Source of the DNA: CAUZSN01 sp963582345
GTDB taxonomy: Bacteria; Planctomycetota; Planctomycetia; Planctomycetales; Planctomycetaceae
Direction: 5' to 3'
DNA length: 31,343 nucleotides
Assembly (NCBI GenBank): GCA_963582345.1
Contig: CAUZSN010000019.1
Coordinates: 1-31,343 of the forward strand
The notes beneath the pieces were generated by a model. That model saw only the letters and a program-made list of their open reading frames with translations. It was not told the DNA's origin and ran no database searches. The position numbers and the translations under genes were made by a program. Positions 8,158 to 16,805 of this stretch are shown in pieces. The first letter of the stretch is position 1; every line of letters begins with the position of its first letter.

Positions 8158-9098
8158 CGGCGAAGCTCTTCAGCCACCAGTTTCCCGAGCGATTCGGCTT
8201 GATTGGCGGACAACGTTGCGCTGGCGGTTAATCGTTGCCGGCCGTCAGAGCTCAAGACGACCGCATCCAGTGTCAAGTCATCTTTGCTTTGGCGTGTCGT
8301 AACTCCGACTGCCGCATGGCAGCCGGCTCGCAAATCGGATAACAGACTGCGTTCAGCGGTAACGGCGTCGAAGGTGGCAGGATCTGAAAGTTTCTGGAAC
8401 TCGCATAGCTGGGAATCATCAACTCGGCATTCGATTCCCAATGCTCCCTGTCCGACGGCCGGGTACAAAATCGGTGGTTTCAACGCCACGTGAATCCGGT
8501 CGTTCAGTCCCAGTCGACGCAGACCAGCTTCGGCTAAAATCAGTGCGTCGTATTCGTCTGCGTCCAGTTTGCGTAGCCGCGTTTCCACATTGCCGCGCAC
8601 GTCAAAAAATTTCAGGTTGCTCAGGTGATGCAGTAACTGGGCGCGGCGACGAAGACTTCCTGTACCGACTCGGGCGTTTGGCACCAGATTGGCGAATGGA
8701 TCGTCAGCCTCAACTTGCGAGTCTGATTCTCGCTGACGCTTTCTTTCTATCGTTGCTGACAAAACAAGCACGTCGTAGGGCCACTCACGCTCGGGAACGG
8801 CCGCCAGTGTCAATCCATTGGTCGGTTCAGTCGGCAAATCTTTCAAACTGTGAACGGCGATGTCCGCTCGGCCATCAAGCACGGCCTTCTGGATTTCCCG
8901 CGTAAAGACTCCGACGCCGCCCAACTGCTGCAATGGTTCATTCTTCGCTTGATCGCCGGCCGTCGACACATTGACAACTTCGATTTGGAAATCCGGCATC
9001 GCATCACGTAGCAACTCGGCAGTGTGGTTTGCCTGGTATAATGCAAGCGGGCTGGCACGCGTCGCGATCCGAATCGTCTGCGCAGACGAATTGTTCAC
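8112..9098 (-). CDS. hemC: Hydroxymethylbilane synthase (porphobilinogen deaminase) HemC
   Basis: 328 residues from a GTG start at 9098. HemC joins four porphobilinogens into hydroxymethylbilane in haem and sirohaem synthesis, on a dipyrromethane cofactor bound to a Cys. Family motifs are present: IRIATRASPLALYQAN, STAGDQ, GVFTREIQKAVL, AVHSLKDLPT (catalytic Asp87), VGTGSLRRRAQL, VRGNVETRL, ILAEAGLRRLG, and the cofactor loop LRAGCHAAVG with Cys260. Unusual is a charged insertion at about 113-136 (TIERKRQRESDSQVEADD) between domain-1 strands, where most HemCs have only a few residues; overall length is slightly above normal as a result. The GTG overlaps the TGA of the upstream DUF502 gene (GTGA, 9095-9098), so the two are translationally coupled. 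Confidence 0.95.
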   Translation of the reverse strand: MNNSSAQTIRIATRASPLALYQANHTAELLRDAMPDFQIEVVNVSTAGDQAKNEPLQQLGGVGVFTREIQKAVLDGRADIAVHSLKDLPTEPTNGLTLAAVPEREWPYDVLVLSATIERKRQRESDSQVEADDPFANLVPNARVGTGSLRRRAQLLHHLSNLKFFDVRGNVETRLRKLDADEYDALILAEAGLRRLGLNDRIHVALKPPILYPAVGQGALGIECRVDDSQLCEFQKLSDPATFDAVTAERSLLSDLRAGCHAAVGVTTRQSKDDLTLDAVVLSSDGRQRLTASATLSANQAESLGKLVAEELRRQGADSLINTAHDSG

Positions 9099-10243
9099 GA
9101 CGATTCCTCGTGAACATTCGAGTCGTTGCTCGTTTGCGGATCATGCAGAGGACTCTCCGGCTGGTCCTTGTTATCGAGCACAAGATTGGACGACGGTCTC
9201 TTGACAACATTCGTTGCCGGATTGGCCGATGACGCTCCAGTGAGTCTCTTTGCCAATTCCTGTTGAAGCAACTCGGGAGTCACCTTCTGCTGTGCGGGAA
9301 CAAGCACGCCGCAAGAAAGACAGAATTGGAACGCCTGATCGATCGTCATGTTCAGATCAACGATCTCGTTTCTGGGGATGTTAATCGTGTAGCCGGTCAT
9401 CGGCATTGGCGAGGTCGGAACCAGCACACTGACCAACGGCTCGCCGGCAGACGCTGTCATTTCCAATAAGCTATCACCGGTGGCAAATCCCAGAGACCAG
9501 ACGCCATGGCGAGGATATTCAACCGCCACCACTCGCTTATATTCAATCTTAGGTTCGGTGAACAGGAAGTCGGTCACTTGCTTGACTGATGAGTAGACAC
9601 TGTTGATGAACGGCAAGTTTCCCAGAATAGTTGTTTCAAACTTATGCACTCCCCAGGATCCCACACGAGCCGTGACGAGCCCGCCGACGAAGTACAAAAT
9701 TAGGATCGAAAGGAGCACCACGAACGTGCTCAGCAAAAAAGTTCTCTGAAAACGCTCGTACGTGACAAATTCCATGTAGAGTCCAATAGCGGAATCCGGC
9801 ATATCATTAGAACTGATTTTTCGGGCAACCTTTTGGTAGTCCTTATACGGAACGGCCCTATTGCCGAATGGAACATATGCATCCTTTTCCAGACGGCGAC
9901 GGGTTTTACCGTCCAATATGTCTTTCCATAATTTTTTCTGTGGGAACTGTTGAATCGAGGCTTTCATCTTGGGAGTAATCCGATAGTTTAGGCCGCAAAA
10001 TTCCAACGGAGGCAGCCCGTCGGGTGGCACAAATTGATTGGTCGGCCGCGACCGATCCACTGTCTGCGCGAACGAGTACTTCACGACCCAACTGATCGGA
10101 CAAATGATGTAGCTATAGAGACCTTGTGTGATCCAGATTAGGATCACTAGCGTCAGAACTGGCGGCAAAGTGATCGCCAAGCCCTTCAAGATGAATGGAG
10201 TTGTAGTCGTGATCTTTGTAGAGATGGGTGCCTTGACGGACAT
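9095..10243 (-). CDS. DUF502-family membrane protein
   Basis: 382 residues. Two membrane segments are visible: residues about 15-45 (LKGLAITLPPVLTLVILIWI) and 170-195 (FLLSTFVVLLSILILYFVGG). The later part carries the DUF502 sequences LPFINSVYSSVKQVTDFLF, VVAVEYPRHGVWSLGFATG, VSVLVPTSPMPMTG and NMTIDQAFQFCLSCGV. Between the two membrane helices lies a soluble insertion of about 110 residues, larger than in compact DUF502 proteins and containing a KTRRRLEKDAYVPFGN stretch. The C-terminal 50 residues are low-complexity and polar. DUF502 proteins occur in many bacteria and plants; their molecular function is unsettled. Upstream of and overlapping hemC by four bases, probably an operon, though no haem role can be inferred. 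ATG 10243 is the natural start. Confidence 0.88.
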   Translation of the reverse strand: MSVKAPISTKITTTTPFILKGLAITLPPVLTLVILIWITQGLYSYIICPISWVVKYSFAQTVDRSRPTNQFVPPDGLPPLEFCGLNYRITPKMKASIQQFPQKKLWKDILDGKTRRRLEKDAYVPFGNRAVPYKDYQKVARKISSNDMPDSAIGLYMEFVTYERFQRTFLLSTFVVLLSILILYFVGGLVTARVGSWGVHKFETTILGNLPFINSVYSSVKQVTDFLFTEPKIEYKRVVAVEYPRHGVWSLGFATGDSLLEMTASAGEPLVSVLVPTSPMPMTGYTINIPRNEIVDLNMTIDQAFQFCLSCGVLVPAQQKVTPELLQQELAKRLTGASSANPATNVVKRPSSNLVLDNKDQPESPLHDPQTSNDSNVHEESS

Positions 10244-10284
10244 TGGGTGTCCAACCTTTTAGAATGAAACAATGTCGAACAAGA

Positions 10285-10797
10285 TTATTTTGATACAACA
10301 GCCGCGACCAAGTCTTTTGCACCGGTCCGTCGCAAAACTTTCGCCGATTTGTTGGCCGTGGTCAGAATGTCGTTGACGAGAAAAACGGTCAGCTCTGCGA
10401 GCTATAAATTTACTCGCTGCCTCTGCGCAGACAAACTCGATTGATCTGAGACTTTTCTAACTCTGGAAAGTATATGTGTCGAAAAACTGACTTTCAGGCG
10501 GTGTGTCAACATACGGGCCAACACACTTTTCTGTATCCAATGTTGCGGGATCGGTGCTGCAAAATCAACTCCGATTCGCTCGAACGCCTCTTGTTCCCAA
10601 GGAAGATTTTCCATCGTCGCAATCAGCGGTTCCGAATTCGCAGGCATTCCCGAGACTGCATGCTCGTTTGAGCTACCATTGTTTTTCAATTCTCGAGGCA
10701 TGATTATAGGGAAGACCGGGTCGACAGTTGATGCTAATTCAGTCCATTGCAATCGAGTCGTAGTTCCGGTGCAGCAGCTTCATCAATAGTTGTACTA
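10285..10797 (-). pseudogene. comF: Decayed comF (competence-type phosphoribosyltransferase-fold protein)
   Basis: The minus strand holds most of a ComF protein. In one frame, MKLLHRNYDSIAMD (family: rlKh..y..ia) ends at TGA. One base shifted, TELASTVD and WEQEAFERIGVDFAAPIPQHW follow (family: ..ivPvPlHw). The RGfNQ motif is deleted, and SVLARMLTHRLKVSFSTHIL and SSLSAQRQRVNL (family: Q+.L...+R..N) come next. A TAG (10402-10404) interrupts, and the same frame continues FLVNDILTTANKSAKVLRR, the PRPP-type loop normally VLLVDDILTTGAT, ending AGAKD-like..VVSK at TAA 10285. The first loop Asp is changed to Asn (codon 10372-10374). The zinc-finger N-terminus is missing. ComF is needed for DNA uptake during natural transformation. 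A frameshift, a stop, deletions and lost catalytic residues mean it is dead. Confidence 0.88.
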
Positions 10798-10813
10798 ACG
10801 AGGAGGATCGTTC

Positions 10814-12157
10814 ATGTCGAATGTCGATTCTTCCGTACGGTGTGGGGGAATGCGTCGGCTGGCGCGCTGGCTCGTCAGGCAGTATTACCCTCACATCGAG
10901 GTCACCAATGCCGAGCGGATTCCGCAAACGGGACCGGTTCTGCTGTGCGCTAACCACGCCAATGCGCTGATCGATCCGGTGCTGATTGGTATCACGGCGA
11001 TTCGGCCGGTGCGGTTTATGGCCAAAGCTCCACTATTCGAGATATCCGTGCTGGGCCCCGTTATGCAGGCGATGGGGATGGTGCCGGCATTTCGAGGAAG
11101 TGATGACGTGCGGCAGGTGCGCCGCAACATCGAGGGCCTTAATACCGGTGCTAAGATTCTGGTCGAAGGCAATGCGATGGGCATTTTTCCCGAAGGAAAA
11201 TCGACCGATGCATCGCGCCTTGAGACGATCCGCTCGGGCGCCGCCCGCATGGCCGTTCAGGCTGCTGAACAAGGCGCGACGGGGTTGAAAGTCGTTCCCA
11301 TCGGCATCACCTACGAGCACAAAGAGAAATTCCGGAGTTCTGTTTTGGTCCGAGTCGCTGAACCGATTGATGTCGATGAGTGGCTCAAACAGCGAGAGGG
11401 TGACGGTCGCAAGGCCATGCGGGCCCTGACATCGGAGCTGGAATCCCGGCTGCGGCAGGTGGTTGTCCATCTAGAAGAGCCACAATGGGAACCATGGCTG
11501 GACGACCTGGAAGTTCTGGTCCCACCACCTAAGGACGGCTTGCAAAGTCCGATTCGATCGCTACAACAGCGAAAACGCATTGCTGATGCAATAAATCACT
11601 TTCTCAAAACTGATCGCCCACGCGCCGAATTAGTTGCGGACGAAATCAAAGCTTATCGTGACTCAGTGCGGGCTGCCGGCCTGCGAATCGATTCACCAGT
11701 ATTGAGCAGTCGAGGTTTGCAGACGACGTTCGGTCTGATGCGGAGCTTTGTGTGGTTGTGGCTGTTGCTGGTCCCGGCGATGTTAGGAACGATGCACCAT
11801 CTGGTTCCGTTTGTGATGGTGCGGACCATCGCATCGCGACTGGATCAGCCCGGCTTGCAAACTGTCGCCACACATCGGATATTTGTCGGCGTTCCGATCT
11901 ATCTCTTATGGTACGCCAGTGTGGCTGTATGGATGATTGCCAGCAGATTCCAGGCTTGGACGATCGGCGCATGGTTAGTCGCGATGCCTTTCGTTGGCGT
12001 TTTAGCTTTGCACTACTGGCGGCGTGCGAGACATGCAGTGCAACTGTTGTGGCATCAGTTGCGCGTCTCCGTTGACCATCAGCGGCTCAAAGAGCTCCGT
12101 CAGCAACAAACCCAATTGCAACAGCAACTGACTGAAATGGCTGTCGAGTACAAATAA
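10814..12157 (+). CDS. Membrane-bound glycerolipid acyltransferase (PlsC domain)
   Basis: 447 residues. Residues 30-215 form a PlsC-type acyltransferase domain. The catalytic motif is NHANALID (His48, Asp54), with five residues between His and Asp as in the Sct1/Gpt2-like branch, not the usual four. FMAKAPLF, PAFRG (91-95) and GIFPEGKSTD (FPEG 125-128) supply the acyl-phosphate binding blocks. The C-terminal half has three membrane segments (about 310-336, 355-375, 382-400) and a short Gln-rich coiled coil (422-442). It probably acylates glycerol phosphate or lysophosphatidate with acyl-ACP or acyl-CoA in the membrane. The Shine-Dalgarno GAGGAGG, 7 bases before ATG 10814, fixes the start. It lies back to back with dead comF, whose remains overlap the leader. 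Confidence 0.88.
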   Translation: MSNVDSSVRCGGMRRLARWLVRQYYPHIEVTNAERIPQTGPVLLCANHANALIDPVLIGITAIRPVRFMAKAPLFEISVLGPVMQAMGMVPAFRGSDDVRQVRRNIEGLNTGAKILVEGNAMGIFPEGKSTDASRLETIRSGAARMAVQAAEQGATGLKVVPIGITYEHKEKFRSSVLVRVAEPIDVDEWLKQREGDGRKAMRALTSELESRLRQVVVHLEEPQWEPWLDDLEVLVPPPKDGLQSPIRSLQQRKRIADAINHFLKTDRPRAELVADEIKAYRDSVRAAGLRIDSPVLSSRGLQTTFGLMRSFVWLWLLLVPAMLGTMHHLVPFVMVRTIASRLDQPGLQTVATHRIFVGVPIYLLWYASVAVWMIASRFQAWTIGAWLVAMPFVGVLALHYWRRARHAVQLLWHQLRVSVDHQRLKELRQQQTQLQQQLTEMAVEYK

Positions 12158-12606
12158 GTCGCTGTTCGATCGGAGCTGCAACCGTGTCCATAAAACAAAA
12201 GTATGCTTTTTTGTGGCCACCATGTGGCGACTGATCGTGTCGTCGCTAAGTTTTGTCCGGTCGCTGCTTTCCGTCGCCCTCAAGCGTCACACGGTGAGCG
12301 ACGCCGCAGGTATCCTTGCTGATCCACTGCACTTAATTCGTCAACGCGAGTTAGATTTTCTCGTCGGATACAAGACGTGTCCTGATAGTCATTCCCACCT
12401 TTGAGACACAGGCATCCTTGAGTTGTGCCTCCAGACCGAAACGCATTATGTCCGTGTCGCGGATTACGGACGTTGGTGCCTTCGTTGGATACTAGACCAT
12501 CAAGCATCGCTCGGGTGGAGTGTTATTCGTCTGATTTCGTTCATCTGGCATGTGACCCTCCGGATCAGTTTCGACTGCTTGTGGAATACGACACGTAATG
12601 CCGCGA
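12158..12606. other. Gap between the acyltransferase and hslU (convergent)
   Basis: About 450 bp between two converging 3' ends, longer than needed for terminators. Both strands have only short broken frames. The minus strand has coding-like scraps (for example IMRFGLEAQLKDACVSKV) interrupted by stops, compatible with an old remnant, but I cannot assign a family. No hairpin with a T-run was found. Confidence 0.45.
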
Positions 12607-13974
12607 CTACAAGATAAACTTGCTCAAGTCTTCATCCTTCAGAATTTCTTCCAACGTCGTCCTGACGTAGTCAGCATTGATGGTCAGAGTTGTCTTCTTT
12701 GTGTCCGGTGCTTCAAAGCTAATGTCTTCCAGCAGTCGTTCCAACATTGTGTGTAGCCGACGGGCACCGATGTTTTGCGTGGATTGGTTCACTTGATAAG
12801 AAAAATCGGCTAGCGTTTCGATGCCGTCCGGAGTGAATTTCAAATTGACCCCGTCAGCTGCCAATAGCGCCTGGTATTGTTTCGTCATCGAGCTGGTTGG
12901 TTCTGTCAGAATGCGCACGAAGTCATCGCGTGTTAGGTCCTGCAATTCGACGCGGATCGGGAAACGTCCTTGCATTTCCGGCATCAAGTCGGACGGCTTT
13001 GAGCGGTGAAAGGCGCCAGCTGCAATAAACAGCATGTATTCGGTGTTGACTGGTCCGTAGCGGCTTTGCACCGTAGTACCCTCGACAATGGGCAACAGAT
13101 CACGTTGGACTCCTTGCCGGCTGACATCTGCGCCGCGAGCTCCTTCTTCCGGTCCGCAAATTTTATCTAACTCGTCAACGAAAATAATTCCGCTGCTCTC
13201 GGCTAATTCAATGGCTTCTTCGTGGATGGCGTCCTTGTCCATTAGTGATTCGACTTCCTGTTCAAACAGGATGTCGCGGGCTTCACGGACCTTCACTTCC
13301 CGTTCCGCGCTTTGACGCGGCATGATACGTTCGAACATGGATTGGAAGTCCACGTCCATTTGTTCCATTCCCATGTTCGAAACGATTTGCACGGGTACGT
13401 GCCGCTGCTCGACAGTTAGTTCGACGATTCGGTCTTCGAGTTGCCCGGCGTGCAACATATCACGGAATTTGTCACGAGTCCGCTCATGTCGTCGCAAAGT
13501 ATCGTCGTGTTCCGTGTCGTCATGTTCTTCTTCGTCGGCCCGTTCTGGGGTCGATTCGGCAGCGGGCACTAGTAGGTCCAGCAAACGATCCTCGACACGT
13601 CGTTCGGCCTCGTCTTGAACTTCCACGCGTTTCCTGCTTCGGACCAGATTGACAGATGCTTCGACGAGATCGCGGATCATGCTTTCCACATCGCGGCCGT
13701 AATAGCCAACTTCCGTGTATTTGGTTGCTTCGACTTTGATGAACGGAGCGCCCGTTAGGTTTGCCAGCCGTCGAGTGATCTCGGTCTTGCCGACGCCCGT
13801 GGGGCCAATCATGATGATGTTTTTCGGTGTGAACTCGTTGCGTATTTCGTCCGGCAATTGTTTCCAGCGCCAGCGGTTCCTCAAGGCAATGGCGACGGCC
13901 CGTTTGGCGTCGTCCTGCCCGATGATATGTTTGTCCAACTCGGCGACTGTTTCGCGCGGCGTTAATTCGCGCAC
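12607..13974 (-). CDS. hslU: ATP-dependent protease ATPase subunit HslU (ClpY)
   Basis: 455 residues. HslU is the AAA+ unfoldase ring that feeds proteins into the HslV peptidase. It opens with LTPRETVAELDKHIIGQDDA, then Walker A GPTGVGKTE (57-65), the pore loop EVGYYGRDVES, a charged intermediate domain (about 110-240, including the acidic RADEEEHDDTEHDD insertion), Walker B GIIFVDELDK (262-271), and a C-terminal small domain ending DEDLSKFIL; the C-terminal residues normally dock into HslV. The pore loop is YYGRD where E. coli has YVGKE. The start is GTG 13974, with GGAGG 7 bases upstream. It overlaps the hslV stop by 13 bases, so the two are co-translated. Confidence 0.96.
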   Translation of the reverse strand: MRELTPRETVAELDKHIIGQDDAKRAVAIALRNRWRWKQLPDEIRNEFTPKNIIMIGPTGVGKTEITRRLANLTGAPFIKVEATKYTEVGYYGRDVESMIRDLVEASVNLVRSRKRVEVQDEAERRVEDRLLDLLVPAAESTPERADEEEHDDTEHDDTLRRHERTRDKFRDMLHAGQLEDRIVELTVEQRHVPVQIVSNMGMEQMDVDFQSMFERIMPRQSAEREVKVREARDILFEQEVESLMDKDAIHEEAIELAESSGIIFVDELDKICGPEEGARGADVSRQGVQRDLLPIVEGTTVQSRYGPVNTEYMLFIAAGAFHRSKPSDLMPEMQGRFPIRVELQDLTRDDFVRILTEPTSSMTKQYQALLAADGVNLKFTPDGIETLADFSYQVNQSTQNIGARRLHTMLERLLEDISFEAPDTKKTTLTINADYVRTTLEEILKDEDLSKFIL

Positions 13975-14543
13975 AGAAGTTCCTCCACTTGGATGTTCGT
14001 GTTTGTGTAAACGTCGATTTCTGCGGAAATTTCCAGCGATTGTTTGACGATATCCATAGCAGCCAATTTGGAATGCCCGACCAACGCTCGGGCCGCGGCG
14101 ACGGCAAATTGGCCTCCCGACCCGATTCCGATCACTCCGTCACTCGGCTGCACGACATCCCCCTGGCCGGTGATCAGCAAACTATGCTCTTCGTTCACGG
14201 CGATCATCATGGCTTCCAATCGACGTAGCACGCGATCCGTTCGCCAATCTCGAGCCAACTCGGTTGCGGCGCGCGGCAGGTTGCCAGGATAATCCTTCAG
14301 TTTGGCTTCGAAGCGTTCGATCAGGGCGAACGCATCGGCTGTCGAGCCAGCGAAACCAACCAAGACTTTTTCGTCCAGCATCCAGCGAATCTTGCGCGTG
14401 TCAGTTTTCAGGATGGTTTCTCCATGTGTGACCTGCCCGTCTCCGCCCAAAGCCACACGTCCTTTGTGCCGGACACTCAGAATAGTCGTCGAGCGCCATT
14501 TCAGACCGGAAGATCGGTTGGCCTGAGATACCGAGTCAGACAT
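13962..14543 (-). CDS. hslV: ATP-dependent protease subunit HslV (ClpQ), with N-terminal propeptide
   Basis: 193 residues from ATG 14543. HslV is a proteasome-like threonine peptidase that forms a dodecamer capped by HslU. The catalytic start TTILSVRHKGRVALGGDGQV is present, but preceded by 18 residues (MSDSVSQANRSSGLKWRS), so cleavage before Thr19 would be required to free the catalytic threonine. In E. coli only Met precedes it. Other family marks: KTDTRKIRWM, VLVGFAGSTADAFALIERFE, ATELARDWRTDRVLRRLEAM, and GIGSGGQFAVAAARAL. The frame is open to 14606, but AAGGA is 10 bases before ATG 14543. The first gene of hslV-hslU. Confidence 0.94.
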   Translation of the reverse strand: MSDSVSQANRSSGLKWRSTTILSVRHKGRVALGGDGQVTHGETILKTDTRKIRWMLDEKVLVGFAGSTADAFALIERFEAKLKDYPGNLPRAATELARDWRTDRVLRRLEAMMIAVNEEHSLLITGQGDVVQPSDGVIGIGSGGQFAVAAARALVGHSKLAAMDIVKQSLEISAEIDVYTNTNIQVEELLCAN

Positions 14544-14720
14544 CTTGTTAGATCCTTGCTGAGCGAACCTTTGGAATAACCTGTCCACCCAATCCGTACT
14601 GCGCACGGTTCGGGGCCATCAGAAACGCGGTATCAAACACAGCCCGGCATGCGAGCGAGGGAGATCTTTCACCGTCACTTGGTCATGCTGCGGGCTGGCG
14701 TGAACCGTGTACAGTGCAGG

Positions 14721-15175
14721 CTAACAACTGTCGATTTGATCGACAAGCGCTGCATACTGGGTCTGCGCCTGGGTTATTTCGCGGTACTGTCCATCGGATT
14801 CCATTAGTTCGATGTGTGTGCCGATTTCTCGAATCATTCAGTTATTCCAGTACGACGATTTGATCAGTGTGAACGAAAGTACTTAATCGGTGGGCGATTA
14901 CAAAACGGATTCGGTTCTATATCAAAATGCGCAGGCTGCGTTGGATCAATCGCTTGCTTTCTGTGTTCAGACTGCTGGTCGCTTCGTTGAGGATTAGGAT
15001 GCGCGGATCGGCTATGATGGTGCAAGTAATGACAATGCATTGCCGCTGCCTGCCGACGATCGTATCCTTATCTTGCGGCACTTGTTCGGATGTCCGTCAT
15101 TTAGCGGTGATTTGTGCAAGCCGCGAGCGGATCAATGCCAGTATCTTGTCACACCGAAACGACGCTCCGTAGAAT
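14721..15175 (-). pseudogene. Decayed ABC exporter ATPase (C-terminal nucleotide-binding domain only)
   Basis: Minus-strand frames join into the last third of an MsbA-type ABC exporter. VVFYGASF and ILALIRSRLAQITA (family: ..lF.gTv..NI) lead to VPQDKDTIVG, then RQRQCIVITCTIIA: the ERG..LSGG part of the signature is deleted and RA has become CT. The Walker B/D-loop region reads DPRILILNEATSSLNTES, with both Asp changed to Asn (first at codon 14986-14988), then a TAG. In the next frame NRIRFVIAHRLSTF carries the switch His (14890-14892), followed by DQIVVLE and TAA. In a third frame MIREIGTHIELMESDG, YREITQAQTQYAAL and VDQIDSC end at TAG 14721. The membrane part and Walker A are gone: the remnant stops about 100 bases before the J-domain gene. 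Non-functional. Confidence 0.9.
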
Positions 15176-15279
15176 ACTACAGTGTGCTTATTGCTTTGTC
15201 CGAGTGGATTTTTCGTGAACTATTGTACGCGATGCACATTCGTGGACTGGACATAAAAAGGCGACGGCGGTGAACCGAC

Positions 15280-16221
15280 ATGGCTGATATTGACTATTAC
15301 AAGGTTCTAGGCGTCTCACGTATGGCTTCGACCGAAGAAATCCGCAAGGCATACAAGAAACTTGTACGTCAGAATCATCCGGACAGGCGACCCAATGACA
15401 AACAGGCGGCCGAGAGGTTCAAACAGGTTCAAGAAGCCTATGCCGTTTTAGGAGATGTCGAGAAACGCAAAATGTACGACTGCTATGGCACGGCGTTTCA
15501 GGGAGCGGGACCTGGGCCACACACACAGACATGGCCAAATCAGGCGGGCCCCATCGATTTGGGTGACCTGTTTGGTGGACAGTTCAATTTGGGTGACTTG
15601 TTCAGTGATTCCGTTGGTGGTGACGGATTTGGCGGGAGAACGCGTGCGGGTCATCGGACAGCCAAGGCGAGTAAGGGGCAGGACGTTCAGGCTCAGATCG
15701 AAGTGCCTTTCCTGGTCGCGGCTGAGGGGGGCATTCATGATTTGCAGATTATCCGCAATGGAAAGTCCGAGCGACTGAGCGTCAAGATTCCTCCGGGAGT
15801 GGACACCAGCAGCGTGATTCGACTGGCAGGACAAGGTCAACCGGATTTTGGTGGACCGCCCGGCGATGTGTTGGTTACTATCCAAGTAGCACCTCATCCA
15901 TTTTTTCGCCGCGAAGGAACAAACTTGTTGTTGGATGTCCCAATCACGGTGACCGAAGCCGCATTAGGAGCGAAAGTCGACGTTCCAACCTTGTCTGACG
16001 GAAACGTAGTGGTAACGGTTCCAGCAGGCACGTCTAGCGGTAGCAAGCTTCGTTTGCGAGGAAAAGGCGTGGTCGACCAGAAAACAAAAAAATACGGCGA
16101 TCAGTTTATAGTGGTCAAAATTGTAGTCCCGCAAGAGATCAACTCACAGACACGAAAGTTATTACAACAACTGGCCAAGTCGGTTCCACAATCGCCGCGC
16201 GAGGATCTGTGGAAGTTGTGA
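15280..16221 (+). CDS. DnaJ-type chaperone without zinc finger (CbpA-like)
   Basis: 313 residues. Residues 4-72 are a J domain with the essential HPD tripeptide (33-35) that stimulates DnaK ATPase. A Gly/Phe-rich linker (about 75-125) contains two copies of an FNLGDLF / IDLGDLFGG motif. No CxxCxGxG repeats follow, so this is a class II J protein like CbpA, not true DnaJ. The rest is the two-barrel C-terminal substrate-binding region: VQAQIEVPFLVAAEGG, VKIPPGVDTSSVIRLAGQGQ, GDVLVTIQVAPHPFFRREG, LGAKVDVPTL and VPAGTSSGSKLRLRGKG. It probably delivers substrates to DnaK. First gene of a same-strand run with the small membrane protein, rnpA and yidD; the gap to the next frame is only 25 bases. Confidence 0.93.
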   Translation: MADIDYYKVLGVSRMASTEEIRKAYKKLVRQNHPDRRPNDKQAAERFKQVQEAYAVLGDVEKRKMYDCYGTAFQGAGPGPHTQTWPNQAGPIDLGDLFGGQFNLGDLFSDSVGGDGFGGRTRAGHRTAKASKGQDVQAQIEVPFLVAAEGGIHDLQIIRNGKSERLSVKIPPGVDTSSVIRLAGQGQPDFGGPPGDVLVTIQVAPHPFFRREGTNLLLDVPITVTEAALGAKVDVPTLSDGNVVVTVPAGTSSGSKLRLRGKGVVDQKTKKYGDQFIVVKIVVPQEINSQTRKLLQQLAKSVPQSPREDLWKL

Positions 16222-16246
16222 GACAAATACCAGGACGCGAGTTGAG

Positions 16247-16768
16247 GTGCTTGAAGATTGGCCGTACCATTGTAAGGGAGGAGTGTTCCCATTGACGGTT
16301 TTTGGCGACGATGATCGCCTCACATCAACGATGTTCTGTATGATGATTGCTGAATATCCTTGTTTAGCGGGAAAATCTCTACCACTTTGTATTGTCCTTG
16401 CAATTAACGTCGCTGAAATGTCGTTTCCTGCGGCGATGGCTGTCGCGGCACAAACATCGCAGGTCGGCGAATTCCGAGTTGTACAAGACAATGTCGAACC
16501 CAATCCGTTCCGCGCGGCAGAACAAACGAACCGTCCGTCCCGTAAGCATGCTGCAATGGCAGGGCTGTTGATACTGGTCGGGGTGGCATCGGCGGGATTG
16601 ATGTTGTTGGCACTAGTTGTCATTTGGGGTCGCCGTGTCCGCCGCATGACGCGTAAGACGTTACCAAAGCATTCACAAGTCGATGATCTGTGGTACTTGC
16701 GTCCCAGTAAGCAAACGCTGGCTTCCGAAGACGAGCAGCAAATCGATGCGGATGCTGAAACCAAGTAG
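16247..16768 (+). CDS. Small membrane protein of unknown function
   Basis: 173 residues as opened at 16247; the true start is unclear. ATG 16331 (MFCMMIAEY) or TTG 16292 after GGGAGGAG are alternatives. The conserved-looking part begins near SQVGEFRVVQDNVEPNPFRA. One firm membrane helix follows (AAMAGLLILVGVASAGLMLL, about 101-125), then a basic stop-transfer WGRRVRRMTRK and a polar tail containing DDLWYLRPSK. The N-terminal hydrophobic stretch ending AMAVAAQ may be a signal peptide. I do not recognise a named family. It sits between the J-domain gene and rnpA, where rpmH would often be, on the same strand, and may be co-transcribed with them. Confidence 0.6.
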   Translation: MLEDWPYHCKGGVFPLTVFGDDDRLTSTMFCMMIAEYPCLAGKSLPLCIVLAINVAEMSFPAAMAVAAQTSQVGEFRVVQDNVEPNPFRAAEQTNRPSRKHAAMAGLLILVGVASAGLMLLALVVIWGRRVRRMTRKTLPKHSQVDDLWYLRPSKQTLASEDEQQIDADAETK

Positions 16769-16805
16769 GAAATTTGGCTTAGCGGATCAATCAGGCACAG
16801 TTGCT

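Noticed and set aside
10402..10752. A 116-residue hypothetical protein on the minus strand
   Set aside because: Not an independent gene: it is the open middle piece of the broken comF; the same frame continues with ComF sequence after the TAG.
12158..12606. Possible BON-like or DUF1559-like remnant on the minus strand
   Set aside because: Only scattered short matches by eye, with no ordered set of motifs; not enough to name a family.
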